Positions 8,461 to 18,540 of a stretch of DNA of 20,000 nt are shown one piece after another. Below the pieces are notes generated by a model. The model made no database searches. It worked only from the letters and a program-made list of their open reading frames with translations, and was not told the DNA's origin. The translations under genes and the position numbers were made by a program. The stretch spans positions 12,501-32,500 of the forward strand of contig JABUQX010021164.1 of the NCBI GenBank assembly GCA_015478945.1, read 5' to 3'. The first letter of the stretch is position 1. Each line of letters starts with the position of its first letter. This DNA is from Trachelipus rathkii. Its lineage: Eukaryota; Arthropoda; Malacostraca; Isopoda; Trachelipodidae.

Positions 8461-8990
8461 TGCTCATTAGATACAATCACTGCTTCAGTTAAACAGTTAA
8501 AAGAAATCTATTTATTTTCACCATACCGATGGAATATCTGCTTCACTTTTTAAAGCTTTAATTTTCTAAAAATATACCTCTGCATATTCTTTGGTGTCAC
8601 TTGCAGGATTATGATCCTTTTAATCAAACATTTTGTTTCTTATAAGTCTATCTAGATTTCTGAAAAGATCTTTCGAATGAATTCTTTTCTCTGCAATACG
8701 GCATAAAATCTGCAATTATTTGGTTTTCGAGAAAAAGAACTCTCAATTTTGCCCTACGCTTGTCTGAACTACTTTTTTTTATATTTGGGTAAACCATTTT
8801 ATTTTTTTAAAACACCATTAAGCGATTTTTAATTAATATTTTTAGATTCATTAGAGTTACTAATGGTTATTAGTAATTCATAATTCTTTTGAATTCTGCA
8901 CATTTACTTTAATTTTGTAGGTGTTATTCTTAGATTGTAATGAATGGCATTTACTATCATTTGAATGAGGTTAATTAAATGAATTTGAAT
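8461..8990. other. AT-rich DNA without recognisable feature
   Basis: Stops are frequent in all frames, T-rich on the plus strand. I see no conserved motif, RNA gene or tandem repeat here. Confidence 0.5.
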
Positions 8991-8999
8991 GCAACTTCT

Positions 9000-9425
9000 T
9001 TTGCTTATATTCCATTTCGTATTTTCTTTTATCTTTATTAATATCTTTGTAAAGTCTGGTTTAACTTGGTCCTCTTTTGTCTTTCGTCTTCTTTTAAGTC
9101 TGGTTTGACTAAGTTACCTCTACTTCTATCTTTCTTAGTATCTCTTGTAAGGTCTGGTTTGGATTCGTCACTTTCTATTTAATCTTTCCTAGTATCTTTT
9201 GTCAAATCTGGTTTAACTTGTTCACCATATTTTCATCTTTCTAATTGTCTTCTTTAAAGTTTGGTTTGACTTCGACACCTTTTTTTTTATATTTCACTTA
9301 ATATCTTTTTTTATAAGTCTGGTTTGGCTTGTTCACATTTTCTTTTTTTATTTTTTTATAAAATTTGGCTCGACTTGGTCCTCTTTCTTTATCTTCTTTA
9401 AGATATGGTTTTATTTGTTCATCAT
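9000..9425 (-). repeat. Decayed 54-bp tandem repeat, formerly coding (18 codons per unit)
   Basis: On the minus strand about eight units of 40-58 bp begin with CAAGTCAAACCAGACTT and continue with an A/G-rich part. The plus-strand anchor TCTGG or TTTGG recurs near 9054, 9098, 9152, 9206, 9259, 9317, 9363 and 9403. Several units are 53-54 bp, a multiple of three, and in one frame the unit reads (Q/E)VKPDL(K/T)xDTKKD followed by charged residues. Indels and stops now break most units. The constant codon period suggests descent from a Lys/Asp/Glu-rich repeat protein. Confidence 0.7.
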
Positions 9426-9660
9426 TAATTTTATCTTTATATTTACCACAGTCTGTGTCTTGATTAGGTCCCATTAATTTTATCTTATTGTCTTTCATAG
9501 AGGAGGCTGTTTTGACTATGTCACATTTGTTTCTTCTTTGATAATGGTAAGAGTGGAATGGAAATTCTGTCTCCTCTGAGAAACTTCCTACAAATAAAGA
9601 CAAAATATTAGATTTACGCTTTTTACCGGGAGACTTACTTGAACTTCCATAACAATTCAA
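9298..9660 (-). CDS. Hypothetical Lys-rich repeat-containing ORF, possibly a gene remnant
   Basis: 120 codons from ATG at 9660 to TAA at 9298. I do not recognise it. The first part holds a basic stretch SPGKKRKS (about residues 10-17) that resembles a nuclear localisation signal, then a non-repetitive stretch. The second part (from about residue 70) enters the 18-codon repeat with EQIKPYLKEDKERGPS and NKPNQTYKKRY. The repeat continues past the stop to about 9000 in broken frames, so the reading frame was probably longer. No promoter or partner gene is visible, and TEs and microsatellites flank it. It may be an exon of a host gene, a captured repeat gene or a chance ORF in decayed repeat DNA. 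Confidence 0.3.
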   Translation of the reverse strand: MNCYGSSSKSPGKKRKSNILSLFVGSFSEETEFPFHSYHYQRRNKCDIVKTASSMKDNKIKLMGPNQDTDCGKYKDKINDEQIKPYLKEDKERGPSRAKFYKKIKKENVNKPNQTYKKRY

Positions 9661-10150
<490 letters not shown>

Positions 10151-10153
<3 letters not shown>

Positions 10154-10554
10154 TAACGAAAACATCGAAAACAAATTTTAATAGTCATAATGCGTGCCTA
10201 TTTATTTGTATGAAAGCTTGTTTACATTATATTTACCAAATGCTTAATTTTAAATCACATTCAAATTGAGTAATTTCTTAGGCCTATCATTTTTTTTTTA
10301 AAAATAAGAGCTTCGTTTTATAGATAAGTTTTAAAGCCTTTTTTTTCTTTAATATAAAATCTACGCACTTACTCCATTAAGCATTATTTCCTTAAATTTT
10401 ATGTATATATGCTAAATACCATAAATAAAGGATTATATAAAATTAATATTCAATATCAAGAACAATCAGACACATTTTATACAAAATTTCAAACAAACTG
10501 CACCAAGCCACATTTCGTAAATATTTACGGGAAGAATGAAAAGTTTCATATATA
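10151..10554. other. AT-rich intergenic DNA, no feature seen
   Basis: Stops in all frames, homopolymer A and T runs and no repeats I can align to the rest of the window. Confidence 0.5.
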
Positions 10555-10680
10555 TTATCGATTATTTTATCGATTATGTAGGTAGGACAGACTAGCCCGC
10601 TCCCTTATAAGTTGACGTAAACAATGACGTCATTCGTCCGCCGGGTGCAAAGATTTTTACTCCTAAGATCAGAGTAGGGC
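10555..10680. promoter_or_regulatory. Possible regulatory patch with CRE-like sites
   Basis: A locally GC-richer patch in an AT desert. It contains a perfect palindromic CRE, TGACGTCA (10625-10632), preceded 12 bp upstream by TGACGTAA (10613-10620), a TATAAG at 10606, and a 10-bp direct repeat TTATCGATTA (10555-10564 and 10567-10576) that resembles a DRE-type ATCGAT site. No convincing gene follows within the next kilobase. Treat as a cluster of known-type sites, function unknown. Confidence 0.3.
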
Positions 10681-11420
10681 GAGAATTTCTAAATGAATTC
10701 AATTATTATTATATCTATTATTATTGTGGTTTGTTTTCTTTTAATTTATGACCTCCTTCATTCCTCTCCTCCTGTATGTATATGTATCAAAAATGCTTGT
10801 GTATGTGTGTGTGGACTCCTGCCTGCTCTGCTCCTCTTTCTCTCTCTTTCTCATATATATGTATATATATGCTTATATGTATGTATGTATATGTAATAAT
10901 AAAATGATCATTGGTGTCGAGACGGACGGATTCACAAAATAGAAGGAGAAAAAAACTGGAAAAGGAACAACAGGATGAAAACTGAAGGAAGAACTTCTAA
11001 CTAAAATCTGAATAGCTTTCAGAAATCAGGCTTTTGAAATCAAGACCAGGCTATTGTAACAAAGAATTTTTCTAAATTTAATGAGCGCTTTCAAATTTTA
11101 TAGAAAGTGGCATAATATTTTATATTTTGATAAAATTTATTAGAGCAGTTGCAAATCTTTTCGGCAAATTTGTTAATAGATTTTAACTAAGTATGAAAAT
11201 ATCATAATTCAACCTAAAGATAAATGGAAAAGCGACAATATTTCCTGGCTAATTCCTTTTGGTTATTTAATTGAAAAAATTAAACTTGGATTGTACAGTT
11301 AATATTCAAATTGCAACAAAATTATTCTAGTCAGATGAGTTTGGATATAGCGACACATCAGATCATATGAAGAGAGACCTCTTCGCTTGGCTACTAAGGG
11401 CAGGGAACGCCTTATTTCAA
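10681..11420. other. AT-rich DNA with small microsatellites, no gene seen
   Basis: A short TC/TA/TGTA simple-repeat mixture lies at about 10840-10895. The remainder is AT-rich with no frame, repeat or RNA that I recognise. Confidence 0.5.
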
Positions 11421-11422
11421 TT

Positions 11423-11475
11423 AATATATATATATATATATATATATATGCTCATAATATATATGTATATATATG
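11423..11475. repeat. (TA)n microsatellite near the end of the second PLE
   Basis: TA run 11423-11449, then a second TA/TG patch to about 11475. It lies beyond the 3' side of the minus-strand PLE fragment and could be its target, as (TA)n is for the first PLE. Confidence 0.93.
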
Positions 11476-11659
11476 TTGACTTGTATGTATGTAATATGTA
11501 TGTGTTTCTTCAATTAGGTTTAACAGGAGTTGAACTGTATTCTTGTTAGTGCAAGAACAAAGAACTGGTGTCAATTACATGAACATCTGGTGCTTTGTTC
11601 AGCTTACAATATGTATAAACGTTATAATTTACAGATGACCATTTTTTTTTTCTAAATGT

Positions 11660-11702
11660 AATACTACGTTTCGCCTCTATGTCGGGAGGCCTCTTCAGGT
11701 GA
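11660..11702 (-). ncRNA. Hammerhead-like ribozyme core of the second PLE
   Basis: Minus strand: CAC, CTGAAGA (11698-11692), one unpaired G, stem II GCCTC (11690-11686) with GAGGC (11677-11673), GAAAC (11672-11668) and GTA followed by GT. The layout equals the first PLE's core, including CAC before CTGANGA and one spare base before stem II, but stem II has different bases that still pair (GCCTC/GAGGC against GGAAA/TTTCC). That is covariation between two elements. Position, just after the stop codon of the nuclease, also matches. Stem I is again weak by eye. Confidence 0.6.
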
Positions 11703-11731
11703 TGGATCTATCGAGAGCAAGAACAGAAGAA

Positions 11732-12107
11732 TCAAAAAATTAGACTGACTATGAATTTTGGAGTTGGTTGGTTTCTGTTATTATTTTTTTTGTAGAAATA
11801 CGTGTCTTTCATTAAACTGATTTGTATCGGGTCCATCTTCGCTTCGCCCTGTTGTTTGTTATAATTATTCCAATTTCTAATACAGAATGATTCAATTTGC
11901 TTTCTTAAACTAATATCTGAAGTGTTGAAAATTTGATTTGCATTATTTATATTGATGGAATGGTTATAGTTGGTTCTATGAGAAGTAAGAGCAGAGTTTA
12001 ATTCGTCGGACTCTAGATCGTGTTTATGTTGTTTTATCCGTCTTTCAAAATCGTTTGTTTCGCCGAAATATGCCAGGTTGCAATCTGTGCATGGTATGCG
12101 GCCTATC
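11732..12107 (-). pseudogene. GIY-YIG endonuclease domain of a second PLE, truncated
   Basis: About 120 residues, open to the stop at 11732. The fragment starts in the first strand (GRIPCTDCNLAYFGET, with YFG in place of YIG), followed by the catalytic-region Arg in DFERRIKQHKHDL, the block ALTSHRTNYNHSI, and the Glu helix RKQIESFCIRNWNNYNKQQGE. This order is that of the PLE nuclease C-terminus. All RT motifs are missing. The low residue identity to the nuclease at 7400-7714 shows a different PLE lineage. The upstream edge coincides with the LINE start at about 12108, so it is a truncated insertion or an insertion-interrupted relic. Residues before Gly-Arg are not reliable. Confidence 0.85.
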
Positions 12108-14088
12108 ATCGAAGGCTATGAGCGGGTTCATTTCATCTTTAACTAAATCTTTTTCTCCACAAAATCCATGGTTCGATGAAGAATGTTCTCGCTTCATTAA
12201 GGAGAGAGACATTGCCTATCGGACATGGAAAAAACTTTCTCGTTCTCCTATCACTTACTAATTTCCATTCTGCTCGGAATCGTTGCAGGGCTATTATTCG
12301 ACAGGCTAAGCGCGCTTTACTAAAAGAAAGTGCGGCAACCTACTTGGCTCTCTACTGATATAAATTTCTGGCCTCTTGCCAAAAGCATCTCTAATAACTT
12401 TGTAAATCTGCCTTTTCCTCCACTTATTCGCTCTGACGATTTTGCAGGTAACTCTCCTAATCTCTTTGGACTCCTTTTTTCATCTAATTCTGCCTTGGAC
12501 GATTCCGGCATCCCTCTTCCTGCTTCTTCTCCTCTCCAGGTTTCCTATGCCTCTTCCCGTGATTACGCATGATCGGGTGAATGGGATTCTGAGATCTATG
12601 AACGTCAGGAAGGCTAGTGGCCCGGATGGCATTCCTCCCAGTGTTTTGAGGGAGTGTGCTTCTGAGCTGGCCCCTGTCCTCGTTCAACTCTACTCTCTAT
12701 GCCTTAATACTAGTACATTTCCTCAGTGCTGGAAGCGCGCATATGTACAGCCAATCCCGAAAAAGGGTAGCCGCTCTGATCCTTCTAAGTACCGTCCTAT
12801 AGCTCTCACTTGTATTCTATCTAAAATCTTTGAAACTCTTCTTAACTCTCATTTCTTGGATCATCTGGAGTCTCATTCCCTTCTTTCAGATCATCAGTAT
12901 GGCTTTCGACGCTCGGAGTCCAGCTTAACAAGCCAATCCTATCTAGCGTTTATGGTCTTCTGCAATTAGGGACTATGGGGAGTCTTGTGTGGTGGCGCTC
13001 GACACATCAAAGGCTTTTGATCGAGTATAGCATGCGTCACTACTCTCTAAGCTCCCTTCCTTTGGTTTTCCTCCTTCTCTTTGCTTATTCTTGCTTTATT
13101 CTTACTTTTCATCAACGATCTCCTCAGCTGTACTTCTAACTCTTTTCACTCTTATGCTGACGACTCAACTCTCCATTCTTCCACTCGTTTCAAATCTGCT
13201 CCCTCTTTTGCAACTAGAGTTGCCTCTCGTCTTCAACTTTTTCTGATTCTATTCTTGCCGATCTGGATGGGATTTCCCGGTGGGGCCTGCAACCTTGTGA
13301 AATTCAACTCTTTGAAAACTCAACTTCTTTACATCTCCCTCTTAAAAACACCTCCTAACTTTCCTATTTTTTTCGACGGTTCTAACGTCTCACCTGTTGA
13401 CAACATAAATAGACATTCTTGGTCTGAACATAAACAAAAAATTGTCTTGGAAACCTCATATCACAATGGTTGCTAAGGTGGCCTCAAAGAAGCTGGGAGT
13501 TCTGTTCAGGTTGCGGGAATTTTTTCTTCTGCGCAGCTACTCCAGTTATATAAGGCCTTATTCGCCCTTGGGAGTACTGTTCTCACATCTGGGGGCTCCG
13601 GCTCCACCCTTCTTTTGGATAGAGTTGAGTCTAAAGCTAAGAGACTAATAAACTGTCCCCTAATTTCAAACTCTCTTGACCCTCTATCTCTGCGGCGTGA
13701 CGTTGGCGCACTATCTCTTTTCTATAGGTACTACAACGGTAGATGCTCGGGGGAGTTGGCCGCTCGCATTCCACCTCCATTGCGTCACCCTCGTAATACA
13801 AGGGGTGCCATGCTCTCGCATGAATTTTGCGTGAGCATCGAAAATCCCAGACTCGTTCGTTGTGGTGCCTCCTTCTTTCCAGCCACTTCTGTTCTGTGGA
13901 ACTCCTTGCCATCTTCTGTTTTTCCAACTGAATTTAATCTTCCTCTCTTTAAAACCCACGTCTGCGCTCACCTAAATCTAAGAGATTTGCGTTGGGCTTG
14001 GGTGAGTTTTCATGTATTTTATTTCCTGCCCCCTCCTTGAAAAAGGCCCAGCCCGTGAGTGGTGGTAATCTGTATAAAAAAAAAAAAA
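12108..14088 (+). pseudogene. Decayed LINE ORF2 (non-LTR reverse transcriptase)
   Basis: The C-terminal two-thirds of a non-LTR ORF2, readable only by switching frames several times. In order: PQNPWFDEEC (12160), ARNRCRAIIRQAKR (12265-12310), FWPLAKSISNNF (about 12366), KASGPDGIPP (12610), PSKYRPIALTCILSKIFE (about 12780), LSDHQYGFRR (about 12885), motif A DTSKAFDRV (13001), motif C YADD (13153-13164), then the tail RVESKAKRLINCP to LFKTHVCAHLNLRDL (13618-13990). A TAG at 13028 follows DRV where relatives would be expected to have Trp. Only 50 codons separate motif A from YADD and motif B is gone, so an internal deletion has removed part of the palm. It ends in GTGAGTGGTGG and an A run (14076-14088). 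The 5' half with the endonuclease is missing. Same family as 752-1418. Dead. Confidence 0.92.
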
Positions 14089-14091
14089 TCT

Positions 14092-15395
14092 GAACTAAGA
14101 ATATAATGTACAACGACAAACCTAACATGCTTTAAGCACGAATAAACTGTTAATTAACATTAACAAAGTTCCATACTTAACAACCGTAAAGTAACTAACA
14201 TTGAGTGCAGAACGTAACCTACTCACACTTTTTCTAACATATCATGGATATTTTTACATTAACATAGTAACATTTAACAAAATTTTATCATAACCTTGCC
14301 TAATTATCATATGATCAATGAATATATGCTAATGCGACAAAGTTTCCACATTAATAAAGCAAACATAGCATCAATTGAACTACGAATATAATGTACAACG
14401 ACAAAACCTAACATACCTTATGCATGAATAAACTGTTAACATTAACAAAGTTCCACACATAACAACAGTAAAGTAACTAACATAGCATACAAAAACGTAA
14501 CCTATTCATCACTTTCTCAAACATATCTCTAACATATCGTTGTAATTTACATTAACATAGTAACATTTAACAAAAATTTATCATAACCTAACCTAATTAT
14601 CATACTGACCCATGAATATATGCTAATGCGACAAAGTTTTCACATCAATAATGCTAACATGTCATAATATGGACTAAGAATATAATGTACAACGACAAAC
14701 CTAACACGCTTTAAACACGAATAAACTGCTAACATTAACAAAGTTCCATACTTAACAACAGTAAAGTAACTAACATAGCATACAAAAAACGTAACCTATG
14801 CATACTTTGTCAAGCATATCTCTAACATAGCAATGTTAATTTTAGATTAACATGGTAATATTTAACAAAAATTTATCATAACCTTGTCTAATTATCATAC
14901 TGATCAACGAATATAGGTTCACGCAACAAAGTTTTCATATTAATAAAGCTTACATAGCATCATCTGACCTAAGAATATAATCCACAACGACAAACCTAAC
15001 ACACCTTAAACATGAATAAACTGTTAACGTTAACAAAGTTTCACACTTAACAACAGTAAAGTAACTAACATTGAGCGCAGAACGTAACCTACTCACACTT
15101 TTTCTAACATATCATGGATATTTTTACATTAACATAGTAATATTTAACAAAATTTTATCATAACCTTGTCTAATTGTCATACTGATCAATGAATATATGC
15201 TAACGTAACAAAGTTTTCACATCAATAAAGCAAACATAGCATCAACTGAACTAAGAATATAATGTACAATGACAAAACCTAACATACCTTACGTTCGAAT
15301 AAACTGCTAACAATAACAAAGTTCCATACTTAACAACAGTAAAGTAACTAACAATGCATACAGAACGACCAGGTACGAAGCTGATGCGGTAAATA
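14092..15395. repeat. Satellite-like array, block 1 (~290-bp monomers)
   Basis: Tandem monomers begin with GAACTAAGAATATAATGTAC at 14092, 14377, 14671, 14966 and 15248 (periods 285, 294, 295 and 282). The plus strand is strongly A/C-biased and poor in G, with recurring TAACAT and TTAACA words. The last monomer is cut at GAACGACCAGGTACGAAGCTGATG. The first starts right after the LINE's A tail, so the LINE sits at the array edge. No coding potential. Confidence 0.95.
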
Positions 15396-15860
15396 TTCAT
15401 TTAACAAATCAGTATCGCTCTAAGTTTGTTTATTTATTTATTTATTTATTTATTTTAATTTCATTTCTTTAAAACTTTTTGTTTTTAAAAAACTTTTATT
15501 TATTTTTAATTTCATTTCTTTAAAACTTTTTTTTTTTAAAAACTTTTATTTATTTTTAATTTTATTTCTTTAAAACTTTTTTTTTTTTTAAAACTTATTT
15601 ATTTTTAATTTTATTTCTTTAAAACTTTTTGTTTTTACTAAATATTTTATTCTTTTTTATGTTTATAACGTAAAAAATTTACATTTTTACATACACTAAA
15701 GCAATAAATCAGCGAATCAGCAAATCAAGCCTCCCATCCCTCCCCCTCCCCGTCCCAACTCAGATCTATTGAGGTATTGATCTATTGATCTATTGATCTA
15801 TTGATCTATTGATTCAAGTCATATTTCTAGTATCAATTTGGATAAACATAGCATAAAAAT
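15396..15860. repeat. Satellite spacer block A: T-rich minisatellite, C-rich tract, 8-bp repeat
   Basis: Order: a T-rich minisatellite of about 55-60 bp period (15428-15650, unit with TTTATTTATTTTTAATTT and CTTTAAAAC), the words ATCAGCGAATCAGCAAATCA (about 15709), a C-rich tract (15731-15756), six GATCTATT units (15763-15810, the second altered), then TTTGGATAAACATAGCATAAA leading back into monomers. The same order recurs in the blocks at about 17175-17540 and 18541-18720. Confidence 0.9.
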
Positions 15861-16672
15861 AAGTTCTTTATATACTAACCCTCGAATATATGTTTGCATA
15901 AAAAGTTTTCCACATCAATAAAGAAGCTAAAATACTTATAACTGAAACCAAGAATATAACACACACCGAAAAAACTAACATACCTTAAACACGAATAAAC
16001 AGTCAACATTAACAAAATACCATACTTAACAACAGGAAAGTAATTGACGTTGCATACAGACCTTACCCTATTCACACTTTTTTTCAAACATATCTCTAAC
16101 ATATCACTGTTATTTTACATTAACATAGTAACATTTAACAAAAATTTATCATAACCTAACCTAATTATCATACTGACCAACGAATATATGCTAACGTAAC
16201 AAAGTTTTCACATCAATAAAGCTAACATATAACCTGAACTAAGAATATAATGTACACCCACAAACCTAACACATCTTAAACACGAATAAACAGTTAACAT
16301 TAACAAAGTTTCATACTTAACAACAGTAAAGTAACTAACATTGCATACAGAACGTATCCTATTCACACTTTTTTTTCAAACATATCTCTAACATATCACT
16401 GTTATTTTTACATTAACATAGTAACATTTAACAATAAGTTACCATAACTTAACCTAATTATCATACTGGCCAACGAATATATGCTGACGTAACAAAGTTT
16501 TCACATCAATAAAGCTAACATATCATATCCTGAACTAAGAATATAAAGCACAATGACAAAACCTAACATACCTTACGCTCGAATAAACTGCTAACAATAA
16601 CAAAGTTCCATACTTAACAACAGTAAAGTAACTAACAATGCATACAGAACGAACAGGTACGAAGCTGATGTG
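15861..16672. repeat. Satellite-like array, block 2
   Basis: Monomers start at 15944, 16236 and 16532 (periods 292 and 296), preceded by a partial one. The block ends at GAACGAACAGGTACGAAGCTGATG (to about 16670), the same truncation point as block 1 at 15395. A shared end point means the blocks were copied as a larger unit (higher-order repeat). Confidence 0.93.
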
Positions 16673-17174
16673 GTTCCTGTTTCACTAGAGTTATCAGATA
16701 CAAGTCGAGAAATTGTTCAAACTCCTCCCACTTTTCGAAACATTACGCAATACCTATGATTCTTGTTTGGTTCGTTTTCGAAACATTAAGCTATACATTT
16801 GATTCTTGTTTGTCACAGGGTCAACATAACAAATTTATTAAAAACATTTTGTTTTTGCTAATGTCTTTATGTTTTATAACATTAGCATAGTAATTTTTTA
16901 AGAAACCCTAACAAAAAATTTATCATGACATAACCTATCTATCATACTAATCAATGAATAAATGCTAATCTATACAGGGTTGTCAAATTATCTCAGTCAG
17001 ATACGCAGCTGCCAAACTTATCAATCTCACATGTTCTATCACAACTACGGCATACCACTGTTAATTTAATATTAACATAGTGATATTTATTATATCATAA
17101 CCTAATTAACAAATTGAATTACGAATAAATGCTAACATAACAAAGTTTTAACATCAGTAAACCTAACAGAATAT
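16673..17174. repeat. Diverged monomers and unique insert with a 43-bp duplication
   Basis: The left part is not monomer sequence and contains a 43-bp tandem duplication (16732-16774 and 16775-16817) starting TTTTCGAAACATTA and including GATTCTTGTTTG. From about 16860 two strongly diverged monomers can be followed (TTTATCATGACATAACCTAT, then CATAACCTAATTAAC), separated by unique sequence. Confidence 0.7.
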
Positions 17175-17540
17175 ATATGTTTATTGTAATTTTTATTTAT
17201 TTAAATTTATTTTTTCAAATTTTTATTCTTTTTAATTTTTGTTTATTTAAAATATATATATTTTTTAAAAAAAACTTTTTTATTTATTTTTATTTTATTT
17301 TGTTTAAAATATATTTTTTTTCAAAATTTTTTATTCTTTTTATGTTTATAACTTAAAAAATTTTCATTTTTACAAATCCTAAAACAGTAAATCGATAAAT
17401 CAGTAAATCAAACCACCCACCCCACCCCCCTTCCACCCTCCACCCTCCACCCTCCCACTTCTATGATCTATTATTCTATTGTCTCAAGTTACACATCGAG
17501 TATCATTGTGGATAAACATAACATAATGTAAAATTAAGTT
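17175..17540. repeat. Satellite spacer block B: T-rich DNA and C-rich tract
   Basis: T-rich minisatellite-like sequence (17175-17370), AAATCGATAAATCAGTAAATCA (about 17384-17408), a C-rich tract (17413-17456) made of CCACCCT units, a damaged GATCTATT element (about 17464), then GGATAAACATAACATAA leading into monomers. Homologous in order to block A although the sequence has drifted. Confidence 0.9.
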
Positions 17541-18540
17541 CTTTTTACACTGATCAACGAGTATACGCTAACGTGACAAAGCTTTCCCTTAATAAAGCTA
17601 ACATAGCATCATCTGAACTAGAAATATAATGTACAGCGACAAACCTAACATACCTTTTAAGTTCCACACTTAACAACACTAAAGTAGCTAACATAGCATA
17701 CAAAAAAACGTAACCTATGCATACTTTGTCAAGCATACTTCTAACATAGCAATGTTAATTTTACATTAACATGGTAATATTTTTAAAAATTTATCATAAC
17801 CTTGTCTAATTATCATACTGATCAACGAATATAGGCTAACGTAACAAAGTTTTCACATTAACAAAGCTTACATAGCATCATCTGAACTAAGACTATAATC
17901 CACAGCGACAAACCTAACACACCTTAAACATGAATAAACAAAGTTTCACAGTTAACAACAGTAAAGTAACTAACATAACATACAAAAGCGTAACATATTC
18001 ACACTTTCTCAAGCAAATCTCTAACATAACAATGTTAATTTTACATTAACATGGTAATATTTAACAAAAATTTATCATAACATGAGCTAATTATCATACT
18101 GATCAACGAATATACGCTAACGTAATAAAGTTTTCACATCAATAAAGCTAACATAGCATTATCCGAACTAAGAAAATAATGTACAACGACAAACCTAACA
18201 CAACTTACGCATGAATAAACTGTTAACATTAACAAAGTTCCACACTTAACACCAGTAAAGTAACTAACATTGCATGCAAAACGTAACCTATTCATACTTT
18301 TTCAAGCATATCTCTAACATATTAACGTTAATTTTACATTGACACAGTAATATTTAACAAAAAATTTATCACATCCTTGTCTAATTATCATACAGCCCAA
18401 CGAATATATGCTAACGTAACAAATTTTTTTTACATTAATATAGTAATATGTAACAAAAAATTTATCATAACCTTACCTAACTATCATATTCCCCAACAAA
18501 TAATAGCAAACATAACAAAGTTTATCCATACATAACATAA
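17541..18540. repeat. Satellite-like array, block 3
   Basis: Monomers start at 17615, 17884 and 18165 (periods 269 and 281), with partial ones at both ends. The short 269-bp unit lacks about 25 bp around 17656, where ACCTTTTAAGTTCC replaces the longer stretch seen in other monomers. Confidence 0.93.

Larger units (their letters stand above)
11640..12107 (-). mobile_element. Second, distinct PLE: 3' fragment
   Basis: Minus strand: the GIY-YIG coding end, a short 3' UTR with a hammerhead-like core and A-rich sequence. It is unrelated at nucleotide level to the PLE at 1475-8301. Its 5' part is absent: LINE sequence starts at about 12108. The true 3' limit is uncertain and may reach the (TA)n tract near 11475. 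Confidence 0.8.

Noticed and set aside
9590..9645. Possible short intron on the minus strand (GTAAGT near 9638, TTTGTAG near 9588)
   Set aside because: It would be only about 50 nt and the reading frame continues straight through, so splicing is not needed to explain the ORF.
14580..14600. Telomere-like CCTAACCTAA inside the satellite monomer (also near 16153)
   Set aside because: It matches two arthropod-type units only and arises inside a TAAC-rich monomer; no longer telomeric run is present.
15875..16102. 75-codon minus-strand ORF in the satellite
   Set aside because: It lies across monomer sequence, is not conserved as an open frame in the other monomers, and has no recognisable domain. 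The same holds for 17554-17736.
14092..18540. CRISPR-like array
   Set aside because: The period is ~290 bp of continuous monomer with no short repeat/unique spacer alternation, and the context is eukaryotic.
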